DNA from: Actinomycetes bacterium
Lineage (GTDB): Bacteria > Actinomycetota > Actinomycetes > Actinomycetales > Actinomycetaceae
Reading direction: 5' to 3'
Length of the DNA stretch: 41,043 bases
Assembly: GCA_023426345.1 (NCBI GenBank)
Contig: JAFAAX010000157.1
Location: 1 to 41,043 of the forward strand
The position numbers and the translations under genes were made by a program. A model generated the notes under the pieces. That model searched no databases. It was given only the letters and a program-made list of their open reading frames with translations, and was not told the DNA's origin. Below are positions 7,912-15,318 of the stretch, in pieces. Numbering within the stretch: position 1 is the stretch's first letter; each line of letters starts with the position of its first letter.

Positions 7912-9240
7912 TCAGGGCTGATCGGCGGGGCTCCCCACGGGCACCCACCCGCCGCGCGGGCGCGCAGGCTCCTCCGCCAGCCGATAGGCCGACGGCACGG
8001 ACGCGGCCAGGATGACGAAGAGCACCCACCACCCCTCGTAGTACAGGCGGGACTCCGTGAACGAGATGATGATGAGGGCGGCGATCATCAGCATCCACGC
8101 GATGGGGATGACGGAGTCGCCGCGGTGCTGCTTCTCGGTGAGGCGCCACGCGGAGGAGGCCAGCCAGGCGCACAGCGCGACCATGAGCACCCCGCCGACG
8201 ATGCCCAGCTCCATCCAGGCCTCCAGGAAGGCGTTGTGGGCGTGGGGCACGGTGAGATGGTCGAGGATCGTGATGCCGCCGTAGGGCCAGCGCCACGTGG
8301 GCCAGTACGCGCCGACCCAGCCCCATCCCTCGGGGCGCATGAGGGCGTACTTGACCACCTCGGCCCAGATGATGGAGCGGTTCGTGAGGTCCGAGTTGCG
8401 GTCGAGGGCCGCCAGGATGACATCCCAGAAGCGGATGACCAGCACGCCCAGCGCCAGGCAGAACGCGATGAAGGACCAGGAGACGGTGCGCTTGCGGGCG
8501 TCGGGGATCTGGCGCATCAATGCGGCGCCGGCCGCCAGGATGAGCAGGCAGACGGCGGTCACGGAGATCGTGGCCGAGCGGGTGAGCGCCAGGGCGAGCA
8601 CGCCGGAGAGGATCGTCACGGCGGCGTCGACCCGGGAGATCATGTGCTCGAGGGAGAGGCAGCATCCGAGGATGACGGCCAGCAGGGCGATCGCCCCGAA
8701 GCCGTTGCGGTTGCCCACGAAGCCCTGGATGGGTCCGCCGGAGAGCAGCAGGTCCTCCGACCAGTGGGACAGGGCGGCGCTGGGCACCAGCTGGCCGAGG
8801 CCGGTGGTGAGGTTGAGTTCGCTGATCGGGTGCCCGATGAGCGTCACGATCACCTCGAACCCCAGTCCGACCAGGACGCTGGTCTGCAGGGCGCGATGGA
8901 GGGCCGCGAGGATCGCCTCGTCGGTGAGCCCCCGGTACATCAGCAGGGCGAGGGCGGTGAGCAGCGCGGTGAGCACCAGGGTCGCCGCCGTCATATCGCG
9001 CGTGGCCGACCACAGGACCGACGCGAGCGCCGTGAGCAGGAAGGCGGCGAGCAGGGCCGGCATCCGGGGGCGCCGCACGCTCGGACCGGTGAGCCCCAGG
9101 ATCGTCGCCGCGGCGACGATCACGGCGACCACCGCATACAGCGGGATGCCCAGCAGGCTGCGCAGGCCGACGCCGTTGAACAGGACGAACAGCGCGACGA
9201 TCGTGAGGGGAGTGCGCCGCTCCCGCAGCCGGTCGATCAC
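7912..9240 (-). CDS. O-antigen ligase/polymerase family membrane protein
   Basis: 442 residues from a GTG at 9240 preceded by GGAGG. Ten to twelve hydrophobic segments are visible. A large external loop carries the Wzy_C-type motifs GNRNGFGAIALLA, then DLTNRSIIWAEVVKYAL and the conserved HAHNAFLEAWMELGI, as in O-antigen ligases and polysaccharide polymerases that act on lipid-linked glycans at the outer face of the membrane. In an actinobacterium it would more likely polymerise or attach a cell-wall glycan than lipopolysaccharide. No glycosyltransferases are nearby, so it is not part of a visible polysaccharide cluster. The last 20 residues overlap the end of the antitoxin-like region on the other strand. 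Confidence 0.75.
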   Translation of the reverse strand: MIDRLRERRTPLTIVALFVLFNGVGLRSLLGIPLYAVVAVIVAAATILGLTGPSVRRPRMPALLAAFLLTALASVLWSATRDMTAATLVLTALLTALALLMYRGLTDEAILAALHRALQTSVLVGLGFEVIVTLIGHPISELNLTTGLGQLVPSAALSHWSEDLLLSGGPIQGFVGNRNGFGAIALLAVILGCCLSLEHMISRVDAAVTILSGVLALALTRSATISVTAVCLLILAAGAALMRQIPDARKRTVSWSFIAFCLALGVLVIRFWDVILAALDRNSDLTNRSIIWAEVVKYALMRPEGWGWVGAYWPTWRWPYGGITILDHLTVPHAHNAFLEAWMELGIVGGVLMVALCAWLASSAWRLTEKQHRGDSVIPIAWMLMIAALIIISFTESRLYYEGWWVLFVILAASVPSAYRLAEEPARPRGGWVPVGSPADQP

Positions 9241-9368
9241 GTGCGCCCTCCGCCTGTCGTCCCGTCGTCCTTCCGGACCGGTCCCCGACCGGTCGGGATC
9301 GAGTCTAGGCGGAGACTCCGGCGCCGCCCCCGTTGCCCGGTGACGGTCCGGGAATAATCAGGGTGCTC

Positions 9369-9388
9369 CCCGACGGGGCCCCGTCGGG
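9369..9388 (-). terminator. palindromic terminator after trxA
   Basis: CCCGACGGGGCCCCGTCGGG is a perfect 20-base palindrome lying 27 bases past the trxA stop and before the O-antigen-ligase-like gene on the same strand. It lacks a T-tract, so a factor-assisted or weak terminator is more likely than a classical intrinsic one. Confidence 0.5.
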
Positions 9389-9415
9389 CGTCTGCCGGGG
9401 TGCGCAGGAGCGGCC

Positions 9416-9736
9416 TCAGCCGAGGAAGGCGGCGAACTCCTGCTCCAGCTTCGGCTTGGGCAGGGCGCCGACCACCTTCTTGACGGGCTCGCCGTCCTTG
9501 AAGACGAAGATCGCGGGGATCGAGGAGATGCCGTAGCGCTGGAACGTCTCCGGGTTGGCGTCGATGTCCATCTTGACCAGGGTGATGGCGTCGGGATGCT
9601 CCGCGGCGATCTGGTCGAGGATCGGCGAGACCTGCCGGCACGGGTTGCACCACGACGCCCAGAAATCGACGAGGACGGGCGTGGGGGAATGGAGGACCTG
9701 GTCCTCGAAGGTCGCATCGGTGACGTCAACGGACAT
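9416..9736 (-). CDS. trxA: thioredoxin
   Basis: 106 residues, the usual length. The fold starts with SVDVTDATFEDQVL and carries the redox pair in FWASWCNPCRQ (Cys30, Cys33), with Asp24 and the cis-proline in SSIPAIF. Thioredoxins almost always have WCGPC; here Gly is replaced by Asn, which may shift redox potential or partner choice. The ATG overlaps the end of trxB by 11 bases and has AAGGAG in front, so it is translated with trxB, its reductase. It probably supplies electrons to the glutathione peroxidase encoded upstream, since such peroxidases in bacteria commonly use thioredoxin. Confidence 0.93.
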   Translation of the reverse strand: MSVDVTDATFEDQVLHSPTPVLVDFWASWCNPCRQVSPILDQIAAEHPDAITLVKMDIDANPETFQRYGISSIPAIFVFKDGEPVKKVVGALPKPKLEQEFAAFLG

Positions 9737-10790
9737 GGGAGAGCTCCTTCTGATCGGAGAGCGGCTGTTCGGGCTCGGCGTCCTGCGCGGCCGGGCGGCC
9801 GGCCCGCGCGCCCGCGAGGTCGTCGAGCGCCGCCAGGTAGGCCTGCGCGTCCAGCGCCGCGACGACGCCGGATCCGGCGGCCGTGGCCGCCTGCTTGTAG
9901 GTCGGGTCGATGACGTCCCCGGCGGCGAAGACGCCCGGGACGGAGGTGCGCGAGCTGCGGCCCTCGACTGCGATCGTGCCCTCGGGCGTCAGCTCCAGCT
10001 GTCCGTGCACCAGGTGGGTGCGCGGGTCGGAGCCGATCGCCTCGAACACGCCGCCGACCATGAGGGTCGAGGTTTCGCCGGTCACCGTGTCCTCCAGCGT
10101 GAGGCCGGTGAGCTTCGGCGTCGGCGTCGGCGCGGACAGGGCGGAGCGGCCGCCCTCGTCACTGGAGGAACTGAGCAGCCCCGTGACCCGGGCGTTCCAC
10201 ACGACGTCGATCGCCGGATCGCCGAGCGCGCGCTCCTGCATCGCCGCGGAGGCGCGGAAGGCGTCGCGGCGGTGGACCAGGGTGACGCGCGAGGCGAAGC
10301 GGGAGAGGAACGTCGCCTCCTCCATGGCCGAGTCGCCGCCGCCGATGACGGCGACGTGCTGGTCGCGGAAGAAGGCGCCGTCGCAGGTCGCGCACCACGA
10401 CAGGCCGTGGCCGGAGAGCTCGCGCTCCCCGGGGACGCCGAGCTTCCGGTAGGCCGAGCCGGTGGCGTAGATGATCGCGCGGGCCTCGTGGGTGTCGCCC
10501 TCGCCGGTGCGCACGCGCTTGACGGGGCCGTCGAGGTCCAGGGACTCGACGTCGTCGTAGACGACATCGGTCCCGAACCTCTCCGCCTGGCGCTGCATGC
10601 GTTCCATGAGGTCGGGGCCCAGGATCCCGTCGGGGAATCCGGGGAAGTTCTCGACCTCGGTGGTCTGCATGAGCTCGCCTCCGACGTCGACCGAGGAGGC
10701 GAGGAGCAAGGGATGGAGATGGGCGCGCGCGGCGTAGATGGCCGCCGTGAGTCCGGCGGGTCCGGATCCGATGATGATGAGGTCCCTCAT
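9726..10790 (-). CDS. trxB: thioredoxin reductase (NADPH)
   Basis: 354 residues from the ATG at 10790, preceded by AAAGGA. The FAD-binding motif IIIGSGPAGLTAAIYAARA is at the N-terminus, the redox-active CATC at Cys133/Cys136, the NADPH-binding GGGDSAMEEATFL follows with HRRDAFRAS, and the FAD motif GVFAAGDVIDPTYKQAATAAGSG lies near the C-terminus. A serine/proline-rich insert (about residues 205-225) and a 35-residue C-terminal tail make it somewhat longer than the usual 310-320. It reduces thioredoxin with NADPH in the cytoplasm. It is flanked by gpx (71-base gap) and trxA (11-base overlap) in one operon. Confidence 0.93.
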   Translation of the reverse strand: MRDLIIIGSGPAGLTAAIYAARAHLHPLLLASSVDVGGELMQTTEVENFPGFPDGILGPDLMERMQRQAERFGTDVVYDDVESLDLDGPVKRVRTGEGDTHEARAIIYATGSAYRKLGVPGERELSGHGLSWCATCDGAFFRDQHVAVIGGGDSAMEEATFLSRFASRVTLVHRRDAFRASAAMQERALGDPAIDVVWNARVTGLLSSSSDEGGRSALSAPTPTPKLTGLTLEDTVTGETSTLMVGGVFEAIGSDPRTHLVHGQLELTPEGTIAVEGRSSRTSVPGVFAAGDVIDPTYKQAATAAGSGVVAALDAQAYLAALDDLAGARAGRPAAQDAEPEQPLSDQKELSHVR

Positions 10791-10861
10791 GATGAGAGGC
10801 GAGTCCTTTCGAGGAGGAGGAGATGCCGCGGGACGGCAGGGTGGCCGCGGGCGCCGATCGC

Positions 10862-11398
10862 TCAGGCGGGCGTCGGCAGGGCGGCCTCGATGGCGGCGAT
10901 GACCTGCGGGGCGTCCGGCTTGGTGGTCGGGCTGAAGCGGGTGACGCGGCCGTCGGGGCTGACGACGAACTTCTCGAAGTTCCACGTGATGCGGCCGTTC
11001 TTGCCGTTCTCGTCCTTCGGGAACTTCGTGAGCTCCTGGTAGATCGGGTCGGCCTGCTTTCCGTTGACGCGGATGCGGGCCGACATCGGGAACGTGACGC
11101 CCCAGGTGGCGGAGCAGTACTCCTCGATCTTGTCCTCGCTGCCCAGCTCCTGCATGAACTGGTTGGAGGGGAACCCGATGACGGTGAAGCCGCGGTCGCC
11201 GTAGGTCTTCTGGAGCTCCTCCAGCTGCTCGTACTGGGGGGCCAGGCCGCAGCGCGAGGCGACGTTGACGACCAGGACGGCGCGGCCGTCGGCGATCGCG
11301 CCGAACGTGGTGTGCTCGCCGCGGATCGTCGTGACCGGGAGGTCGGCGAGGTCCGCCGTCGGGGCGGAGGAAGTGGGGGCAGTGGGTGAAGAGGCCAT
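10862..11398 (-). CDS. glutathione peroxidase family (thioredoxin-type peroxidase)
   Basis: 178 residues from the ATG at 11398 after AAAGGACTC. An alanine/threonine-rich leader of about 20 residues precedes the fold. The peroxidatic Cys50 lies in VNVASRCGLAPQYEQLE, the Gln/Asn partner motif in GFPSNQF, and the Trp in ITWNFEKFVV, giving the Cys-Gln-Trp-Asn catalytic set of non-selenium peroxidases. It reduces hydroperoxides; such bacterial enzymes generally accept electrons from thioredoxin, which fits the trxB-trxA genes directly downstream. The OhrR-type regulator gene ends two bases before this start, so the two are co-transcribed. Confidence 0.9.
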   Translation of the reverse strand: MASSPTAPTSSAPTADLADLPVTTIRGEHTTFGAIADGRAVLVVNVASRCGLAPQYEQLEELQKTYGDRGFTVIGFPSNQFMQELGSEDKIEEYCSATWGVTFPMSARIRVNGKQADPIYQELTKFPKDENGKNGRITWNFEKFVVSPDGRVTRFSPTTKPDAPQVIAAIEAALPTPA

Positions 11399-11400
11399 GA

Positions 11401-11931
11401 TCAGAGTCCTTTCGAGGGGACCGGCTCCATGGACGGGGTCGGTTGAGGTGCGGGGCGCGGAGCCGAGGCGATGGTGTCGCGCAGGCGGTGGAGCGCGCTG
11501 AGGAGGGACTGGGCGTCCTGGGACGACAGGTTCATCGCCTGGGCCAGGCACTCCGGGAGGAAGCCCAGGTCCCCGCTGATCTCCCGGCCGCGCGACGTGA
11601 CCTGGACGCGGACGGCGCGCCGGTCGCGCGCATCGGGCCGGCGGACGATCAGATCCTGCTTCTCCATGCGGTTGAGCAGGCCGGAGATCGTGCTGGAGTC
11701 GAGGTGCAGCGCATCGGCCAACTGGCCCGGGGTCCGGGTGTCCTCCTGCCACAGCTCGGCCAGGACGAGGAGCTGCTGGTAGGTGATCCCGAACGGCGCC
11801 AGCACGTCCCGGTAGTACTGGACGGTGGCCTGCGTCGCGGAGTACAGCGCGAAGCAGACGGCGCCGTTGAGCAGGTCCAGGCCGTCGTCCGGCCGTGTCG
11901 GAATGGTGTCGGTGTCCCTCGGCATGGTCAT
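11401..11931 (-). CDS. OhrR-type MarR family regulator (organic peroxide sensor)
   Basis: 176 residues from the ATG at 11931 (the frame is open further but enters the tRNA). The N-terminal helix reads GAVCFALYSATQATVQYYRDVLAPFGITYQQ, closely matching the OhrR helix that holds the reactive cysteine (Cys26 here). The winged helix follows: TPGQLADALHLDSSTISGLLNRMEKQDLIVRRPDARDRRAVRV. Oxidation of that cysteine by organic hydroperoxide is known to release OhrR from DNA. The gene leads an operon with gpx, trxB and trxA, so the expected role is peroxide-induced derepression of the whole set. The C-terminal 20 residues are proline-rich. Confidence 0.85.
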   Translation of the reverse strand: MTMPRDTDTIPTRPDDGLDLLNGAVCFALYSATQATVQYYRDVLAPFGITYQQLLVLAELWQEDTRTPGQLADALHLDSSTISGLLNRMEKQDLIVRRPDARDRRAVRVQVTSRGREISGDLGFLPECLAQAMNLSSQDAQSLLSALHRLRDTIASAPRPAPQPTPSMEPVPSKGL

Positions 11932-11934
11932 AGT

Positions 11935-11961
11935 CTTGCATACAAGTATTTGGTAGGCAAG
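11935..11961. promoter_or_regulatory. putative OhrR operator
   Basis: The interval directly upstream of the OhrR-type gene holds an AT-rich inverted repeat with outer arms CTTGC and GCAAG and inner arms ATACAAGT / TTTGGTAG; 9 of 13 arm positions are symmetric. It resembles in layout the TACAA-containing OhrR boxes and sits 4 bases from the start codon, where it would block transcription of the operon. Position and symmetry are seen; binding is inferred. Confidence 0.55.
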
Positions 11962-11985
11962 AGATAGAGAGTGGCCCCGCCAGGA

Positions 11986-12016
11986 TTGGCGTGGGGCGCG
12001 CGCGATCCTGTACTGT
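11986..12016 (+). promoter_or_regulatory. possible tRNA-Ser promoter
   Basis: TTGGCG (11986-11991) and TACTGT (12011-12016) are separated by 19 bases and end 10 bases before the tRNA. The spacing is longer than ideal, so this is tentative. Confidence 0.35.
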
Positions 12017-12026
12017 AGGCGGCCGA

Positions 12027-12116
12027 GGTAGCGTGTCCGAGCGGCCGAAGGTGCAGCACTCGAAATGCTGTGTGGTGTCACAGCCACCCTGGGTTCGAAT
12101 CCCAGCGCTACCGCCA
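12027..12116 (+). tRNA. tRNA-Ser (anticodon CGA), CCA encoded
   Basis: The 90-base sequence folds as a class II tRNA: acceptor GGTAGCG pairs with CGCTACC, the anticodon stem CAGCA/TGCTG encloses the loop CTCGAAA with anticodon CGA, a long variable arm follows (TGTGGTGTCACA), and the T arm is CTGGG-TTCGAAT-CCCAG. Discriminator G and CCA are encoded. The last 23 bases form part of the attachment site of the downstream element, which restores the tRNA 3' end on integration. Confidence 0.96.
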
Positions 12117-12119
12117 CGG
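12094..12119 (+). repeat. attL core (left copy of 26-bp direct repeat)
   Basis: Bases 12094-12119 (starting TTCGAATCCC, ending CGCCACGG) are identical to 20670-20695. This copy covers the 3' half of the T arm, the acceptor strand and CCA of the tRNA plus three bases. The integrase gene ends 87 bases to its right, the normal arrangement for tRNA-targeting tyrosine integrases. Confidence 0.92.
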
Positions 12120-12125
12120 AGAAGG

Positions 12126-12164
12126 CCCCCGAATCGTTGGAATTCCAACGGTCCGGGGGTCTTT
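12126..12164 (+). terminator. terminator after tRNA-Ser, supplied by the element
   Basis: An inverted repeat CCCCCGAATCGTTGG / CCAACGGTCCGGGGG closes around AATT and is followed by TCTTTC. Being right of the attL core, it belongs to the element. It would end tRNA transcription and possibly also the integrase transcript coming from the other side. Confidence 0.7.
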
Positions 12165-12186
12165 CGCTGTTCCAGGACGGCCCTGG

Positions 12187-12205
12187 TGACAACATGGTGA
12201 CAACG
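12187..12205 (+). repeat. left arm-type integrase repeats (TGACAAC x2)
   Basis: TGACAACA at 12187 and TGACAACG at 12198 are direct repeats 11 bases apart (each within GGTGACAAC), overlapping the last bases before the integrase stop. The same octamer occurs three times in the same orientation at the right end (20547, 20567, 20578). Paired clusters inside both attachment cores are what arm-type binding sites of a lambda-like integrase look like. Confidence 0.55.
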
Positions 12206-13354
12206 TCAGCGACGTTCGCGGGCCGCCGAGACCTTCTCCGAGACCTCGTCCAGGTCATCGTCGAGGAGGTCCGCATAGACGTCGAGGGTCACGGCCGCCG
12301 ACTTGTGGCCGAGCATCCGCTGGACGACCTTCACCGAGGCGCCCGCTTGGATCGCGAACCGGGCAGCACTGTGCCGGAGATCGTGAGGATGGAGTGAGGG
12401 GAGGTCGACGGCGTCCGCCGCCCGCTGGAACCACCCTGAGTGCCGTCCGTCTGCCGTGCGCGGTTTCGACTGCCTCATCGGCCCGCCGGACGCCGACCGC
12501 CAGATGAGCGCGTCAGGACCGGTGCCCGCTGCGCTCTCGACCTGGCGACGGAGTCGATCGACCAGGAAGCCGGGGACGGGCACGGTCCGCACCTTCCACG
12601 ACTTCGGTGTCTCGATGACCTGAGTCCCGTTGACGTCGACGATGTTCTGGCGGATCTGGAGGCGCCCTCGGTTGAGGTCGACGTCCTTTACCCGGAGGCC
12701 CGTGGCTTCTCCCCACCGGATGCCGCAGTAGGCCAGGACGAGGATCAGGGTCCCTCGCCCGACCTGGTCGAGGTCGGTGTCCTCGACTGCCTCGACGAGG
12801 TCGTCCACCTGGTCGTGCGTCAGGTACGTGTTGTCCCTCTTCGCCGTCTTGGGGACCTCGATCTTCACGCACGGGTTGCGTCGGATCAGGCGACTGTCAA
12901 CGGCCCGATCGAGGACGCCCTTGAGGACTCCGACGTTGCGCGCCATCTTCGTGTGACTGGCGCCAGCGTCGGCCATTTCGGAGACCCAGTCCTCGACGAC
13001 GTCGGTCGTGATCGCGTTGACCGGCCAGTTGCCCCACTTCGGGAGGACGTGGACTCGCCAGGCGGACTCGATGGAAGACCAGGCGGATGCCTTCATCCCG
13101 GACTTCTTCTGTCTGATCCACGCGGAGCCGACGTCTGAGACGAGGCGCTTCCCGGACTCGGGGTCGATGTACTCGCCGTGGGCCATGTCCCGGACCTGTT
13201 CGGCCAGGTAGTCGTCGGCGTCCTTCTTCCGGGTGAAGCCGCGTTTGGTGTGCTGGCGGCCGGCGGGGTCCCTCCAGACGGCGCGCCACTTCTCGCGATC
13301 CTTCACTGGCCCCGACCTCACCGCGTACTTGTAGACCCCACCGCCAGCCATCAC
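12206..13354 (-). CDS. int: tyrosine recombinase/integrase
   Basis: 382 residues from GTG 13354 (an ATG follows at 13351); the start overlaps the XRE stop. The N-terminal 60 residues hold an arm-binding-type domain (WRAVWRDPAGRQHTKRGFTRKKDADDYLAE), then a SAM-like core-binding domain (SWSSIESAWRVHVLPKWGNWPVNAITTDVVEDWV type). The catalytic domain shows all residues: Arg in GIRWGEATGL, Lys in TPKSWKVRTVP, HDLRHSAARF, LGHKSAAVT and Tyr in DVYADL. It catalyses site-specific integration into tRNA-Ser and, with the excisionase, excision. The gene is intact and points toward attL. Confidence 0.95.
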   Translation of the reverse strand: MMAGGGVYKYAVRSGPVKDREKWRAVWRDPAGRQHTKRGFTRKKDADDYLAEQVRDMAHGEYIDPESGKRLVSDVGSAWIRQKKSGMKASAWSSIESAWRVHVLPKWGNWPVNAITTDVVEDWVSEMADAGASHTKMARNVGVLKGVLDRAVDSRLIRRNPCVKIEVPKTAKRDNTYLTHDQVDDLVEAVEDTDLDQVGRGTLILVLAYCGIRWGEATGLRVKDVDLNRGRLQIRQNIVDVNGTQVIETPKSWKVRTVPVPGFLVDRLRRQVESAAGTGPDALIWRSASGGPMRQSKPRTADGRHSGWFQRAADAVDLPSLHPHDLRHSAARFAIQAGASVKVVQRMLGHKSAAVTLDVYADLLDDDLDEVSEKVSAARERR

Positions 13355-13950
13355 GCATCCTCGGATGGAAGATCGGGGATGCCGTGCGACTCGATGTCGG
13401 CGAGACGTCGGCGAGCTAGCTCAAGGCGCAACTCGTGCTGGCGGACATTCGAAGCGCGAGCCGCCATCCGATCGGCGGCAAATGGATTGTCTGGCGCGCC
13501 TGAAGCGGCATCTTCGACGATCTGTTGCCGGAAGGCGTCAGCGAGCAGCTCGTTCCGCTCGATGTAGGACTTCCAGTACTCAACGACGTCGTCAACGGCC
13601 AGGTGAGCGATCCGCCCTTCCATCCATGCTTCAACTTCACCTGCCGTGAAGGCCTTTGTCGACCCGGTCGGTTGTGGGTCGCATACCGCGAATTCGGCTT
13701 GCTCAGGGAGCGCTAGAAGGTCGGCGGGGTGAGTCCCGAGCGCCATCGATAGGGCGGTCAAGTCGTCAACGTCGACACGGCGCTTGCCGTTCTCCAGAGC
13801 TCGGAGCCCCGGAACCGCGATTGGGCGTCCGAGGCGATCGAGCTGCGCCGACAAATCCTCCTGCGTCAGCGCCTGTCGCCGACGAATTGCCCGAACGTTA
13901 CGGGCGACAAGCTGCCCGGTCCCGCCGATCGGGAGTGCCTTTCCGGCCAT
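13351..13950 (-). CDS. XRE family repressor of the element
   Basis: 199 residues from ATG 13950. An N-terminal helix-turn-helix (ARNVRAIRRRQALTQEDLSAQLDRLGRPIAVPGLRALENGKRRVDVDDLTALSMALGTHPADLL) is followed by a charged, helical C-terminal half with no protease motif, so it does not look like a self-cleaving LexA/CI type. It shares an overlapping GTGATG junction with the integrase and is divergent from the excisionase operon, as for a lysogeny-type repressor. Codon use is visibly less GC-biased than in the host genes. Possible control by a helper-phage antirepressor is inference. Confidence 0.85.
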   Translation of the reverse strand: MAGKALPIGGTGQLVARNVRAIRRRQALTQEDLSAQLDRLGRPIAVPGLRALENGKRRVDVDDLTALSMALGTHPADLLALPEQAEFAVCDPQPTGSTKAFTAGEVEAWMEGRIAHLAVDDVVEYWKSYIERNELLADAFRQQIVEDAASGAPDNPFAADRMAARASNVRQHELRLELARRRLADIESHGIPDLPSEDA

Positions 13951-14244
13951 GGTGAACCTCCAATTCCTTTGAGGGTGACCCTATGACACTTGCATGGTCA
14001 CATGGAAGGTCATATGATGCACGGGAGGCCATGAAGAGATCGATGGTCGTAAGCAATCAGATTGTGTGTCGCGGATCGTGGAGGCCAAGTAGCCGGCCGA
14101 GGAAGCCCCGTCGACCAAGCTCTTTGCGAACTCGATACCCCACCGAAGAAACCCGGGAACGCCGTGGCCAGCAGTAGGTGGGGGAGCCCTTGACGTAGGG
14201 CGAAACGTCAGCTTCAAACACCACTTCAACAGGAGGAATCCACC
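13951..14244. promoter_or_regulatory. divergent control region of the element
   Basis: This 294-base AT-richer stretch separates the repressor from the excisionase operon. It holds the palindrome AGGGTGACCCT (13972-13982) and a 12-base-period direct repeat GGTCACATG (13996-14004) and GGTCATATG (14008-14016), candidates for repressor operators close to the repressor start. Short frames of 60-80 codons here have no ribosome site or recognisable content, and I see no gene. Confidence 0.5.
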
Positions 14245-14451
14245 ATGACCACTCCGACTACCACCCAGATCCGCGAAGGACTTGCCACCCCGAAGGAGGT
14301 CGGCGACTACCTCGGGCTCTCCGAGGGAGCTCTTGCTCAGCAGCGCTACCAGGGCACCGGCCCCGCTTTCGTGAAGCTCGGTCGACGCAGCGTCCGCTAC
14401 GACTGGCGCGACGTCTTCGACTGGGTCGACTCCAACCGGCGCAGAGCCTGA
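14245..14451 (+). CDS. xis: excisionase / MerR-like HTH_17 protein
   Basis: 68 residues with a strong AGGAGG site 8 bases before the ATG. The sequence LATPKEVGDYLGLSEGALAQQRYQGTGPAFVKLGRRSVRYDWRDVFDWVDSNRR is a typical winged-helix excisionase/AlpA domain: helix-turn-helix, GTGPAFVKLG turn and a wing strand. It should bind the attachment arms to direct the integrase toward excision, and may also activate the operon it leads. It is the first gene of a run of closely packed plus-strand genes. Confidence 0.85.
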   Translation: MTTPTTTQIREGLATPKEVGDYLGLSEGALAQQRYQGTGPAFVKLGRRSVRYDWRDVFDWVDSNRRRA

Positions 14452-14454
14452 CCG

Positions 14455-14610
14455 ATGCCTCGCTACTACCTGCTTGCCGCCGGGGTCCTGCTCCTTGTGG
14501 CCGCCGTGTTCGCCCTGGACCTCATGGCTCCGTGGCGTGTCTGCCTGGCGCTGTTCGCCGCCGGGCTCGCCCTCACTATCCCCGCGTTCCGAAAGGACAT
14601 CGCCCAGTGA
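14455..14610 (+). CDS. small two-segment membrane protein (51 aa)
   Basis: A 51-residue frame starting 3 bases after the excisionase stop: MPRYYLLAAGVLLLVAAVFA, then a short turn and a second hydrophobic stretch (VCLALFAAGLALTIPAF) ending in a basic tail. The two hydrophobic segments suggest a hairpin in the membrane. Its stop overlaps the GTG of the next gene (GTGA), supporting translation. The function is unknown; small membrane proteins of phage-related elements can act in superinfection control or lysis, but nothing here shows that. Confidence 0.6.
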   Translation: MPRYYLLAAGVLLLVAAVFALDLMAPWRVCLALFAAGLALTIPAFRKDIAQ

Positions 14611-14966
14611 CTACCACTTTGAAGCGCCGGCGTATCCACGTCGACCAGTTCACCTCGAAGACTTGGAGAGAGGAGGCCGTGACCTCCCACCCCATGGAGC
14701 CCGTCGATCTGACGGAACCCCGATGGATGAGAGACCTCGACGTCTTGTGCCCGTTGGGTGCGGGGGAGTACGTGATCGTCACGGTCACGTGCGACGAACT
14801 GAACCCTGATCCGCGCGTCATGCTCCCCGGCGGAGCGTCCGCTGACCGTCTGCTCGGCCCGACGGATTGCCGTCGCTTGGCAGACGCGCTCGAGCACATC
14901 GGCCACGTCCTCAGGGACATTCAAGACGACGAGGTCTACATGGAGATGGAGGGGGACCAGCGATGA
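14607..14966 (+). CDS. hypothetical protein of the element, paralogous to next gene
   Basis: 119 residues from a GTG coupled to the previous stop. No family is recognised. The core (RDLDVLCPLGAGEYVIVTVTC... GPTDCRRLADALEHIGHVLRDIQDDEVYME) has beta-strands followed by an acidic amphipathic helix. The next gene has the same layout (IDCLSLTATDN... TASDLDALAPVLQRVARVIRQIAHDIYQ), so the pair probably arose by duplication. The high acidity and lack of a membrane segment suggest a small cytoplasmic protein. It overlaps the following ATG by four bases. Confidence 0.65.
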   Translation: MTTTLKRRRIHVDQFTSKTWREEAVTSHPMEPVDLTEPRWMRDLDVLCPLGAGEYVIVTVTCDELNPDPRVMLPGGASADRLLGPTDCRRLADALEHIGHVLRDIQDDEVYMEMEGDQR

Positions 14967-15316
14967 CGACACCGACTGCCCCTGCCGACACCTTCACCGC
15001 TTCGGACTGGTGGACGTTGCGCGCCATCGACGAGGACCACCTCGATCCCACCTGCTGGGGGGCATTCCTGCATCTCACTGTCGCGTTCTCGACGGAGGCG
15101 GAGCCCATCGACTGCCTGTCCCTCACGGCCACGGACAACGACCCTGTGCCTGTCCTCGACATCAACTACTCGGAGCTCACTGCGTCGGACCTGGACGCCC
15201 TCGCCCCCGTACTCCAGAGGGTCGCCCGCGTCATCCGGCAGATCGCCCACGACATCTACCAGACCAGCCCGACCGCCCAGCAGCTCGCGGGCACCAACCA
15301 CACAAGGGAGAACTGA
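14963..15316 (+). CDS. hypothetical acidic protein of the element
   Basis: 117 residues from ATG 14963, which overlaps the previous stop and has GAGGGGGA upstream. The sequence is acidic, with a central beta region and a C-terminal helix DLDALAPVLQRVARVIRQIAHDIY that aligns with the preceding protein. No catalytic motif or membrane segment is seen. It belongs to the early block between excisionase and replication ATPase, a position where satellites often keep helper-interference genes; that link is positional only. Confidence 0.65.
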   Translation: MTTPTAPADTFTASDWWTLRAIDEDHLDPTCWGAFLHLTVAFSTEAEPIDCLSLTATDNDPVPVLDINYSELTASDLDALAPVLQRVARVIRQIAHDIYQTSPTAQQLAGTNHTREN

Positions 15317-15318
15317 CC

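Noticed and set aside
7849..9357. Plus-strand frame of 502 codons opposite the O-antigen-ligase-like gene
   Set aside because: The minus strand encodes a well-formed membrane protein with Wzy_C motifs; the plus translation is a charged Gly/Asp/His-rich shadow.
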